Assembly: GCA_937958345.1 (NCBI GenBank)
Contig: CALGNW010000215.1
Span: 1-6,074 of the forward strand
Length of the DNA stretch: 6,074 nt
Origin: an uncultured Neomegalonema sp.
Lineage (GTDB): Bacteria > Pseudomonadota > Alphaproteobacteria > Rhodobacterales > Rhodobacteraceae
Direction of reading: 5' to 3'
Shown here: in pieces, positions 1-5,800 of the stretch
How the letters are laid out: the number at the start of each line of letters is the position of its first letter
How positions within the stretch are numbered: position 1 is the stretch's first letter
Notes under the pieces: model-generated
The model's input: only the letters and a program-made list of their open reading frames with translations
Database searches by the model: none
What the model was told of the DNA's origin: nothing
Position numbers and translations under genes: made by a program

Positions 1-75
1 CAGCATGTCGATGACGGCATGGCGCTGATGGCCCGGTCGGGGCATATTTGCCCGGTCACGTCGCAAGCGGCCTGA
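1..75 (+). CDS. Possible 3' end of an unidentified convergent gene (partial)
   Basis: An open frame enters from the left edge and ends at a TGA at 73-75, giving 24 residues that begin QHVDDGMALM and end in SQAA. It is the only plus-strand frame open across this stretch, and 19 of its 24 codons end in G or C, as expected of a gene in a GC-rich genome. A gene ending here would converge on the atp operon, with the hairpin at 112-135 between the two ends. I do not recognise the product, and no domain can be assigned from so short a tail. Minus-strand frames are also partly open here (for example from an ATG at 45 leaving the window), so the strand is not certain. Confidence 0.3.
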   Translation, partial: QHVDDGMALMARSGHICPVTSQAA

Positions 76-108
76 ACAGCCTCAATTTTTGAGAGACTTT
101 CCCCAATG

Positions 109-135
109 AAAAAAGCCCGGCTAGAGCCGGGCTTT
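109..135 (-). terminator. Rho-independent terminator of the F0 operon
   Basis: Read on the minus strand, a perfect 10-bp stem, AAAGCCCGGC pairing with GCCGGGCTTT (135-126 with 121-112), closes a four-base TCTA loop. The 3' arm runs into a tract of six T residues (114-109). It starts 24 bases after the atpF stop codon, the usual place for an operon terminator. On the plus strand the same hairpin is followed by only three T residues and then CGAGA, so it would act more weakly, if at all, for a convergent gene. Confidence 0.92.
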
Positions 136-159
136 CGAGACACAGACAGGGCGCATCAT

Positions 160-639
160 TCAGTGAAGTTTTGCGCCTGCCATTTGGATACCGTCGTCGA
201 TCAGGGAACCGGCTTTCGCGCCGTCCATTTTCTGACCGAGCACTTCCGAGGCCGCAGCGACCGCGGCTGTGGACGCCGCGTTGCGAACTTCGCGGGTGGC
301 AGCAGCTTCGACCTGAGCGATGCGTTCCTCGGCTGATTTCAGCTTGCGGGCAATCGATTCTTCGAGATCAAGCTTGGCCTGTTCAGACGCGCGTTTGGCA
401 TCGGCGCGGGCGCGCTCAACAATGGTTTCGGCGTCGCGCTTTGATTCAGCGGTCCTACGCTCAAAACCTGCGAGCAGCTTTTGCGCTTCTTCACGGGCCT
501 CGCGGGCTTCATCAAGCTGCGTTTTGATACCGTCCGCGCGCTTGTCGAGCATCGCTGCAATCATCGCCGGAACGCGAAACCACGCGAGTACGGCGAGGAA
601 GATGAGAAAGCCAACAAGGATTGCTGTTTTATCACTCAT
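160..639 (-). CDS. atpF: F0F1 ATP synthase subunit b
   Basis: Subunit b is the peripheral stalk of ATP synthase: it is anchored in the cytoplasmic membrane and holds the F1 head still against the rotating c ring. The 159-residue product has one N-terminal membrane segment (about residues 6-24, AILVGFLIFLAVLAWFRVP), then a long charged, alanine-rich helix with no proline after residue 24, as expected for the stalk coiled coil. The C-terminal part (about 120-159) would reach the delta subunit. The ATG overlaps the atpF' stop in an ATGA (639-636), and a GGGAG lies 7 bases upstream inside atpF' (651-647), so translation is probably coupled. It is the last gene of the operon, 24 bases before the terminator. 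Telling b from b' rests on position: the distal, shorter gene is b, and the upstream one with a longer N-terminal tail is b'. Confidence 0.93.
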   Translation of the reverse strand: MSDKTAILVGFLIFLAVLAWFRVPAMIAAMLDKRADGIKTQLDEAREAREEAQKLLAGFERRTAESKRDAETIVERARADAKRASEQAKLDLEESIARKLKSAEERIAQVEAAATREVRNAASTAAVAAASEVLGQKMDGAKAGSLIDDGIQMAGAKLH

Positions 640-1202
640 TTCGCCACTCCCGATGCGGACAGCGCACGCGCGACGGCGGCTTCAATGGACGATTTGTCGG
701 CGAGACCCGGTGCAAGTTTGTCGATAATCGCCTGCGCGGTATCGGTCGCGATGGCCTTGGCGTTTGTTGCTGCCGTAGCCCGCACTTCACCAATCCGCGC
801 TTCGCTTTCCGCCGTGCGCGCCGCAATCTCCGCTTCCGCTTCGGCCGAGGCCGCTGCGAGTTCGGCATCAATTTCGGCCTGCGTCTCGGCAATAATTTTG
901 TTGGCATCTGCCTTTGCACTCGCAAGTGCCGCCGCATGAGCAGCCTCGGCGTCTTCTGCCTGTTTCTTCAACTCTGCTGCCTTGTCGAGATCATCGGCAA
1001 TGGCGTTGTGACGGTCTTCAAGCGCGCCTGAAATCTTAGGCAGGATCGAACCGTTCAAAATCTTGTAGAGAACGAACAGCGCCAGCGCCGTCCAGAAAAT
1101 CTGTGACGCCCACGTGCTGAAGTCCAGCTGGGGCATGCCGCCGCTGCTGTGTGCCGCTGCATCCGCAGCGCCCTCTGCAAGGGAGGTGTTTTCCGTCGCC
1201 AT
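636..1202 (-). CDS. atpF': F0F1 ATP synthase subunit b' (second b-type stalk subunit)
   Basis: This gene encodes the diverged partner of b; in organisms with both, one b and one b' form a heterodimeric peripheral stalk. The 188-residue product has a polar, alanine-rich tail of about 22 residues, then the motif GMPQLDFSTWASQIFWTAL (22-40), typical of b' proteins. This leads into the single membrane segment (about 32-49), followed by a long Ala/Glu/Lys-rich helix without proline from about 56 to 163. I place the start at the ATG at 1202, because GGAG (1212-1209) lies 6 bases before it; an in-frame TTG at 1214 overlaps that ribosome binding site and is unlikely. The gene follows atpE after 66 bases containing a strong hairpin, and overlaps atpF by four bases. 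It is also called atpX or atpG in some annotations. Confidence 0.92.
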   Translation of the reverse strand: MATENTSLAEGAADAAAHSSGGMPQLDFSTWASQIFWTALALFVLYKILNGSILPKISGALEDRHNAIADDLDKAAELKKQAEDAEAAHAAALASAKADANKIIAETQAEIDAELAAASAEAEAEIAARTAESEARIGEVRATAATNAKAIATDTAQAIIDKLAPGLADKSSIEAAVARALSASGVAK

Positions 1203-1268
1203 CCGATTCTCCAAAAATCCACGCGCGCCCCTTGAGCGGAGCGCGCGTTCAAACGTTACGGGTTCAGA
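1203..1268 (-). other. atpE-atpF' intergenic region with ribosome binding site
   Basis: These 66 bases are the largest coding gap within the atp operon. Reading along the minus strand they hold about 20 bases after the atpE stop, a GC-rich hairpin (1248-1221), a T5 tract (1217-1213), and then directly GGAG (1212-1209), 6 bases before the atpF' ATG. The T tract abuts the ribosome binding site, so the hairpin could affect both transcription through this point and translation of atpF'. No small ORF with a ribosome binding site of its own is apparent. Confidence 0.75.
1213..1248 (-). promoter_or_regulatory. Internal hairpin plus T-tract after atpE (attenuator or RNA stabiliser)
   Basis: On the minus strand an 11-bp stem, ACGCGCGCTCC with GGGGCGCGCGT (one T-G wobble), encloses a six-base loop (1248-1221). 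GGA and then five T residues (1217-1213) follow. This has the form of a weak intrinsic terminator, but essential stalk genes lie downstream, so complete termination cannot be its job. It is better read as a partial terminator or as a 3' end that protects an atpI-B-E message. Either would favour the c subunit, needed in about ten or more copies, over b and b'. The structure is seen directly; the role is inferred. Confidence 0.6.
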
Positions 1269-1505
1269 TTAAACCGCGAAGAGAAGAAGCAGAGCGACGA
1301 GGAACGAGAAGATTCCGAGTGCTTCTGCGAGCGCGATGCCGACGAACAGCATCGGGGTCTGGCCCTGAGCAGCCGCAGGGTTGCGCAGGGCGCCGGAGAG
1401 GAAGTTACCGGCAATGATACCCACACCGATACCAGCACCGCCCATGCCGATAGCGGCAAGGCCTGCACCGATGTATTTGCCCATGTTTGCGATATCGCCT
1501 TCCAT
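1269..1505 (-). CDS. atpE: F0F1 ATP synthase subunit c (proton-carrying ring)
   Basis: Subunit c (proteolipid) forms the rotor ring in the membrane; protonation of one carboxylate per subunit drives rotation. The 78-residue product is a two-helix hairpin. Helix 1 (about 10-38) carries a glycine-rich stretch, GMGGAGIGVG, for tight helix packing. The polar loop RNP (41-43) corresponds to the RQP loop of E. coli and contacts the F1 foot. Helix 2 (about 51-77) has the ion-binding glutamate E61 in the context ALAEALGIF, where E. coli has aspartate. I see no sodium-binding signature, so a proton-coupled ring is most likely. The ATG at 1505 is preceded by CTAAGGAG (1520-1513) with 7 bases of spacing. 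The gene lies between atpB and atpF', flanked by an AT-rich leader and a strong hairpin, both consistent with high expression. Confidence 0.97.
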   Translation of the reverse strand: MEGDIANMGKYIGAGLAAIGMGGAGIGVGIIAGNFLSGALRNPAAAQGQTPMLFVGIALAEALGIFSFLVALLLLFAV

Positions 1506-1550
1506 AGCGTAGCTCCTTAGGTTGTAAACTTGTGTGTTTCTTTGTTTGCG
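1506..1550 (-). promoter_or_regulatory. AT-rich atpE translation-initiation region
   Basis: The 45 bases between atpB and atpE contain only 19 G or C, far below the surrounding genes. On the minus strand they are A-rich with few T residues and no obvious stem. They end in CTAAGGAG (1520-1513), 7 bases before the atpE ATG. In E. coli the region upstream of atpE is a known translational enhancer that raises c-subunit output. An unstructured A-rich leader with a strong ribosome binding site fits the same role here, but that is inference. Confidence 0.55.
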
Positions 1551-2303
1551 TTAGTGCAGGTTCAGTGCGTCGTTAAGGTAAACGCAGGTCAGGATCGTGA
1601 AGACGTATGCCTGCAGAACCGCAACCAGAACTTCGAGTGCTGTCAGTCCGACGACGCCGACGATCGACGGAACAACCAGCAATGCGCTGGCACCGGCGAA
1701 GGCCCCGATAACTTTCAGAACAGCGTGACCGGCCATCATATTCGCCCCGAGGCGGATCGAATGGCTGATCGGGCGCGCGAGGTAAGAGATCACCTCGATG
1801 ATGCACAGGATCGGACGAAGCGCGGGGGGAGCCTGTGCAGGCCAGAAGAACGAGAAAAAGTGCGTCCCGTGCTTCAGGAAACCAATGACCGTGACGCTGA
1901 TAAAGACCGACAGCGCCAGAAAGACGGTGACCGCAAAATGGCTGGTGACCGTAAAGCTGTAGGGGATCATGCCGATCAGATTACAGGCCAGAATGAAGAT
2001 AAACACCGTGAAGATATACGGAAAATACTTCAGCGCCTCGTCGCCCGCCGTGTCACGGACCATGTTGCGGACAAATTCGTAAATGCCCTCGGCAACCGAT
2101 TGCATCCGCGACGGCACGAGGCTGTGCCCGCTGACCGCTGTCCACAGGAAAACGACAATCGCAGCAACGGCGATGAACGCGAACAATGCGGAGTTGGTGA
2201 ACCCCATATTTGCGATACCGAGGTCGATATCGAAGAAGTACTTGATGTCAAACTGGTGCATCGGATCGATGTTCAGTTCGCCCTCGACTGCCTCTTTCGC
2301 CAA
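1551..2303 (-). CDS. atpB: F0F1 ATP synthase subunit a (proton channel)
   Basis: Subunit a is the polytopic stator protein that provides the two proton half-channels next to the c ring. The 250-residue product has about five to six hydrophobic segments, at about 38-58, 95-116, 122-142, 164-177, 187-216 and 217-243. The essential arginine is R184 in HSIRLGANMMAGH, equivalent to E. coli R210. Q231 in LQAYVFTILTCVYL matches the conserved glutamine of the last helix. I place the start at TTG 2303, because AAGGGAG lies 6 bases upstream (2316-2310) and the protein then starts MAKEAVEGEL. A GTG at 2321 would add six residues, but it has no ribosome binding site and is buried in a hairpin. The gene starts 21 bases after the atpI stop and ends 45 bases before atpE. 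Confidence 0.94.
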   Translation of the reverse strand: MAKEAVEGELNIDPMHQFDIKYFFDIDLGIANMGFTNSALFAFIAVAAIVVFLWTAVSGHSLVPSRMQSVAEGIYEFVRNMVRDTAGDEALKYFPYIFTVFIFILACNLIGMIPYSFTVTSHFAVTVFLALSVFISVTVIGFLKHGTHFFSFFWPAQAPPALRPILCIIEVISYLARPISHSIRLGANMMAGHAVLKVIGAFAGASALLVVPSIVGVVGLTALEVLVAVLQAYVFTILTCVYLNDALNLH

Positions 2304-2318
2304 GTTCGTCTCCCTTAT

Positions 2319-2334
2319 CACGGCCTAAGCCGTG
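2319..2334 (-). promoter_or_regulatory. Hairpin around the atpI stop codon, just before the atpB ribosome binding site
   Basis: On the minus strand CACGGC-TTAG-GCCGTG forms a perfect 6-bp stem whose four-base loop contains the atpI TAG stop. Two bases later the AAGGGAG of atpB begins. Ribosomes finishing atpI would melt this stem, so it may couple the two translation events, or simply keep the upstream GTG at 2321 closed. The structure is seen directly; the function is inferred. Confidence 0.45.
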
Positions 2335-2651
2335 CCATCGTCTTCGACAAAGCCCCGCGCCGTCGCGAGGATCGTCTTAATACCGGCGACAAAACCGAAC
2401 CCGCCGAGAATCAACAGAAATAGCGGCAGAGTTCCGAATGCCCAGTCGAGCGCGTAGCCGATGCAGCCGCCGACCACAACAGAAACCACCAGTTCAACGA
2501 TCATTTGCCACGCACGGCTGAGCGTTTTGTACTTGGTGGTCTGCACCCGTTTCGGGCCCTCAAGCTTTTCACGAGCGGCGTCTATCCGTGCGCCAAGCTC
2601 GTCGAGCGACTTGCGATCCGTCTCACCGGCCTTCCCGTCGGGGTCGGCCAT
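2325..2651 (-). CDS. atpI: ATP synthase accessory protein AtpI
   Basis: AtpI is a small membrane protein encoded first in many F0 operons. It is not part of the finished enzyme and is thought to help c-ring assembly or, in some species, magnesium or calcium supply. The 108-residue product has a charged cytoplasmic N-terminus (1-48), then two membrane helices (about 50-70, MIVELVVSVVVGGCIGYALDW, and 75-97, LPLFLLILGGFGFVAGIKTIL in part) and a short acidic tail. The glycine-rich first helix and the F-VAGI pattern of the second fit the family. The ATG at 2651 is preferred over a GTG at 2657 because CTAAGGAG (2666-2659) is 7 bases from the ATG and only 1 base from the GTG. It is the first gene after the operon promoter, with about 40 bases of leader. 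Confidence 0.9.
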   Translation of the reverse strand: MADPDGKAGETDRKSLDELGARIDAAREKLEGPKRVQTTKYKTLSRAWQMIVELVVSVVVGGCIGYALDWAFGTLPLFLLILGGFGFVAGIKTILATARGFVEDDGTA

Positions 2652-2697
2652 CCGCACTCTCCTTAGAAACCCGAGGGCGAATTGCCCCTAGAAACCG
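2652..2697 (-). promoter_or_regulatory. Leader of the atp operon with ribosome binding site and repeated GGTTTCTA
   Basis: Between the promoter and the atpI ATG the minus strand carries GGTTTCTA twice (2696-2689 and 2671-2664), flanking a small GGGC-AATTC-GCCC hairpin (2685-2673). The second copy runs into the true ribosome binding site (CTAAGGAG), while the first reads CTAGGGG. The transcription start is expected near 2696, so the first copy would lie at the very 5' end of the message. The repeat may be a partial duplication of the ribosome binding site region. I cannot say whether it has a role. Confidence 0.4.
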
Positions 2698-2702
2698 CGC
2701 GC

Positions 2703-2731
2703 ACCATAGGCAGGCGGCTTTTTTGTGTCAA
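2703..2731 (-). promoter_or_regulatory. Sigma70-type promoter of the atpIBEF'F operon
   Basis: On the minus strand TTGACA (2731-2726), a perfect match to the -35 consensus, is followed by a 17-base spacer that begins with an A6 tract, then TATGGT (2708-2703), which matches four of the six -10 bases. Spacing is ideal and the predicted start near 2696 leaves about 45 bases of leader before atpI. It lies in the only sizeable gap upstream of the operon, so it is the best candidate for the main housekeeping promoter of the F0 genes. Confidence 0.8.
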
Positions 2732-2822
2732 GAATCTGTGGCGCACTGCAGCATTTAATTTTATTGTTTAATTACAGCGTTATACAGTATGGCCGGATGC
2801 TACGATGGGTCGATGCACGACC
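2732..2822 (-). other. AT-rich upstream block in the smc-atpI gap, no gene seen
   Basis: This stretch lies upstream of the atp promoter. Its main feature is an AT-rich segment, roughly 2752-2792, containing a direct repeat of TTTAATT (2754-2760 and 2767-2773, 13-base period) and of TACAG (2773-2777 and 2783-2787, 10-base period). It sits about 60-95 bases upstream of the predicted start, too far for a standard UP element. It could be a regulator or nucleoid-protein site, or simply intergenic DNA. I see no ORF with a ribosome binding site here on either strand. Confidence 0.35.
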
Positions 2823-2883
2823 AAGCGGCCTGCGCAGCGACCGGAAGCGGGGTGAATCGCCCCGACCGGCTAGGCCGCTTCCG
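2823..2883 (-). repeat. Nested and alternative inverted repeats at the smc stop codon
   Basis: AAGCGGCCT (2823-2831) pairs perfectly with AGGCCGCTT (2872-2880), which covers the last codons and part of the stop of smc. Inside it, CGGGG (2848-2852) pairs with CCCCG (2860-2864), and CCGG (2841-2844) can pair with CCGG (2866-2869). A competing 9-bp stem, CGGAAGCGG (2842-2850) with CCGCTTCCG (2875-2883), uses the same right arm, so the two folds exclude each other. There is no T tract beyond the structure on the minus strand, so it is not a classical intrinsic terminator. It may serve as the 3' end of smc RNA, or as a Rho-linked or stabilising structure. Confidence 0.45.
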
Positions 2884-5800
2884 TCGCCACCAGATCAACC
2901 GCCGCGCCGAGATCGACGGAAACGAGGCGGCTGACACCGCGCTCGACCATCGTCACGCCGAACAGCCGGTTCATGCGCGCCATTGTTACCGCGTGGTGGG
3001 TAATTACCAGAAAACGGGCATCGGCGCGGCGGGTCATTTCATCGAGCAAATCGCAGAAACGTCCCACATTCGCGTCGTCGAGCGGGGCATCCACCTCGTC
3101 GAGGACGCAAACCGGCGCGGGATTGACGAGGAACACCGCGAAAATCAACGCCAGCGCCGTCAGCGTCTGCTCGCCGCCCGACATCAGAGACAGGGATTGC
3201 AGGCGCTTTCCCGGCGGTTCACACATGATTTCAAGGCCCGCCTGTAGCGGATCATCGGATTCGGTCAGTTCGAGCCGGGCACTGCCTCCGCCGAAAAGAT
3301 GCGTAAAGAGGCCGGTGAAGTGATTGTTCACCTCTTCGAACGCCGCCAGCAGGCGGGCGCGGCCCTCTTTGTTCAGCTCGGCAAGCCCCTTGCGCAGTTT
3401 GCCGATGGCTTCTTCAAGGTCATCGCGCTCGGTCCCGAGGGCTTCGCGTTCGGTTTCCGCCTCTTTGATCTCGATGGCGGCGCGCAGGTTGACCGCCCCC
3501 AGACGCTCGCGGTCCATTTTTAGCTTGGTCAGGCGGGCCTCGACATCGGACAGCGCCACGACAGGCGCGTCGGCATCGGCAAAGCGGGCGGCAACGTCTG
3601 CGGGTTCGGCCTTTGCCTCCTCGCGCAGGGCGGCTGCGGCCTCGGATTTGCGGGCGATTGCTGCCTCTGCAACGGCCTCAGCCCGGGCGCGGGCCTCGCG
3701 GGCGGTGGCGAGCGCAGAGGCAGCCTCGGAGTCGGTTCTCGCCGCAATGCGGGCGGCGGATTCAGCGGTCGACAGCGCATCGTTTGCGGTGCTGACCCGC
3801 TCTTCGGCGGCCTCTAAGTCAAAGGTCAGCTCGTCGCGGAGGGCGGCGACGGCTTCGGGGGCGGACTTGGCGGCGTCGCGCTCTCGCCCGACGGCATTCC
3901 GGCGCGATTCGAGGTCAGCGGTGCGGGCCTTGGCCTTTTCCGCGCGATCCTGCCAGTTGGTAAGATCGCGGGTGATGGTCTCAAGACGGCTGGCACGGGC
4001 GCGTTCGGTGGCGGCCAGTTCGTCATGCTCGGACTTCGCCGCCGCATGGGCCTGACGCAGCGCCGCCAAAGCGGTGCGGGCGGTTTCGGCTTCGGTGCGC
4101 AGGGCCGTCGGATCGCCGATCTCGGCAAGGGCGGCGCCGGCGGTGTCGAGAGCCTCGCGGGCGCGCTGTTCGGCGGCGGTCTGGCTTTCAACACTTTCGG
4201 AGAGTTGCGCGTGGGTGGTCCGCAAGCGGGTGAGCTTGGCATCGGCATCGGCAAAGGCGCGTGCCGAACCGGCGGCAGCGTCCTGTACCTTTTGATGTTC
4301 GGAACGGGCATTCGATTCGGCAAGGCGGGCATCGGCCAGACCGCGTTCGAGGCGGTCGAGAGTGCGGGTTGCCTCCTCCAGTGTGGCTTCCTCGGTTCCC
4401 AGCTCGGTTTTCAGCGAATCGACGCGGTTCAGACGGGCAAGACGGATGATTGCCGGATCGCCTGCGCGTGTCTCCGCACCGCTGAAAAAGCCGTCCCAGC
4501 GCCACAGGTCGCCCTCGGGGCTGACGAGGTGCTGGCCGGGTTTGAGCGATTTTTGCGCTTCCGGGCCTTCGGCACGCGAGACGACCGACGTGACGGCCAG
4601 ACGGCGCGCGAGGGCGGCGGGGGCATCCACATGGGCGGAGAGCGGTTCGCCGACCGGCGGGCTGGACCCCAGCAGTTTAAGCGCCAGCCAGCCGCGTGCC
4701 TTTTCGGAAAAGCCCTGCATCTCGGGCGCGGCGGCATCCTCGCCCAGCGCGGCGGCAAGGGCGGCCTCGTATCCGGGGGCCGCGCGCATGCGGGTCAGGA
4801 TGGCCGCGCCGGTATCGGTTTTATTTTCCGCCGCCAATGCCTTGTCGAGCGAGTCGATCTCGGCGAGGAGCGCGTTGCGCGCCGCGCGGCGGGTGGAGAC
4901 GACGCCGCGTGCCTCGGTCTCGCGTTCCTCGAAGGATTCCCGTTCTTCGCGGGTGCGGGTGATGCGGTCAGGGGCGCCCGCGACGTCGGCACGGGCGGTT
5001 TCATCGGCGGATTTTGCAGCCTTGAAGGCGGCCTCGGCGGCGGTGATCTCGGCGGAGAGCTGTTCGATTTTCGGGGCGTCCTGCTCCAGACGCGACCGGG
5101 TCTGCGAGAGCGCGCGCTCGGCCTCGCCCTTTGCGCGTTCCGCCGCCGTGCGCTCGGCGGTTGCCGCCGCCGCGCGGGACGAGAGACGGTCGAGCGCCCC
5201 CTCGGCGTCGGTCACGACAGTTGCGGCGGCCAGCGCGGCTGTCTTCGCCTGCTCGATCCGGGCGGCATCCGTGCCCTGCCCTTCGAGCGAGTCGCGTTCG
5301 GCCTGAAGCTCGGCCAGTGCCTTCACGGCGTCGCTGCCAAGCTCGCCCTCGCGTTCGAGGTCTTTGCCGATACGGATAAACTCGGATTCAAGTCGCTCAA
5401 GCGTAGCCTTGGCCCGCGCGGCTTCCTCGTCCAGACCATCGCGTTTGGCTGTAAGGCGCGCATAGACGGCCTGACCAATCGTTGCTTCCTCGCGCAGTGC
5501 AGGCAGCGCCTCGGCGCTTTCCTCACGCGCACGGGCGGCCTCGCCCGCCGCCGTTGTCGCGGACGCCACGGCCAGCGTTGCTGCCGTCATGGTCGATTGA
5601 GCGGTCAGTGCCTCGGCATCCGCCTCCGCGTAGCGCAGCCACACCAGCAATGCGGCGGTCTCGGAGATATCTTCGCTCAGTTTAGCGTAGCGCTCCGCCT
5701 GACGGGCCTGACGGCGCAGCGAACTAATCTGTGCATCGAGGCGGGTCAGCACATCATCCACCCGCAGCAGATTTTCGTCCGACGCTTTGAGTTTTAACTC

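Noticed and set aside
81..93. Small CTCAA-TTT-TTGAG hairpin
   Set aside because: The stem is only five base pairs and AT-containing, with no associated T-tract on the relevant strand; chance is sufficient.
481..939. Plus-strand open frames opposite atpF and atpF'
   Set aside because: These are Ala/Ser- or Arg-rich shadows of the b and b' helices, which are clearly encoded on the minus strand.
1530..2423. A 297-residue plus-strand open frame over atpB
   Set aside because: Highly charged mirror translation of a membrane protein gene; it spans atpB and the end of atpI, and no protein family fits.
2709..2724. Plus-strand GC segment followed by TTTTTT, resembling a terminator
   Set aside because: There is no self-complementary stem before the T-tract, and no plus-strand gene precedes it. 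The T-tract is the reverse of the A-tract in the atp promoter spacer.
2755..2771. TTAA...TTAA pair resembling a CtrA binding site
   Set aside because: The two TTAA half-sites are 9 bases apart; the CtrA consensus requires 7.
2776..2810. TATAAC on the minus strand as a second atp promoter
   Set aside because: The -10 is good, but the hexamer 17 bases upstream (CATCGT) does not resemble a -35, and a much better promoter lies downstream.
3324..4055. A 243-residue plus-strand open frame rich in Ser, Ala and Arg
   Set aside because: It is antisense to the smc coiled coil, with a composition that mirrors Ala/Glu codons. It shows no credible domain.
4025..5797. A 590-residue open frame on the plus strand, antisense to smc
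   Set aside because: It is a shadow of the smc coding strand in GC-rich DNA: low-complexity Gly/Arg/Ala sequence, no family pattern, and the opposite frame is an unmistakable SMC with all its motifs.
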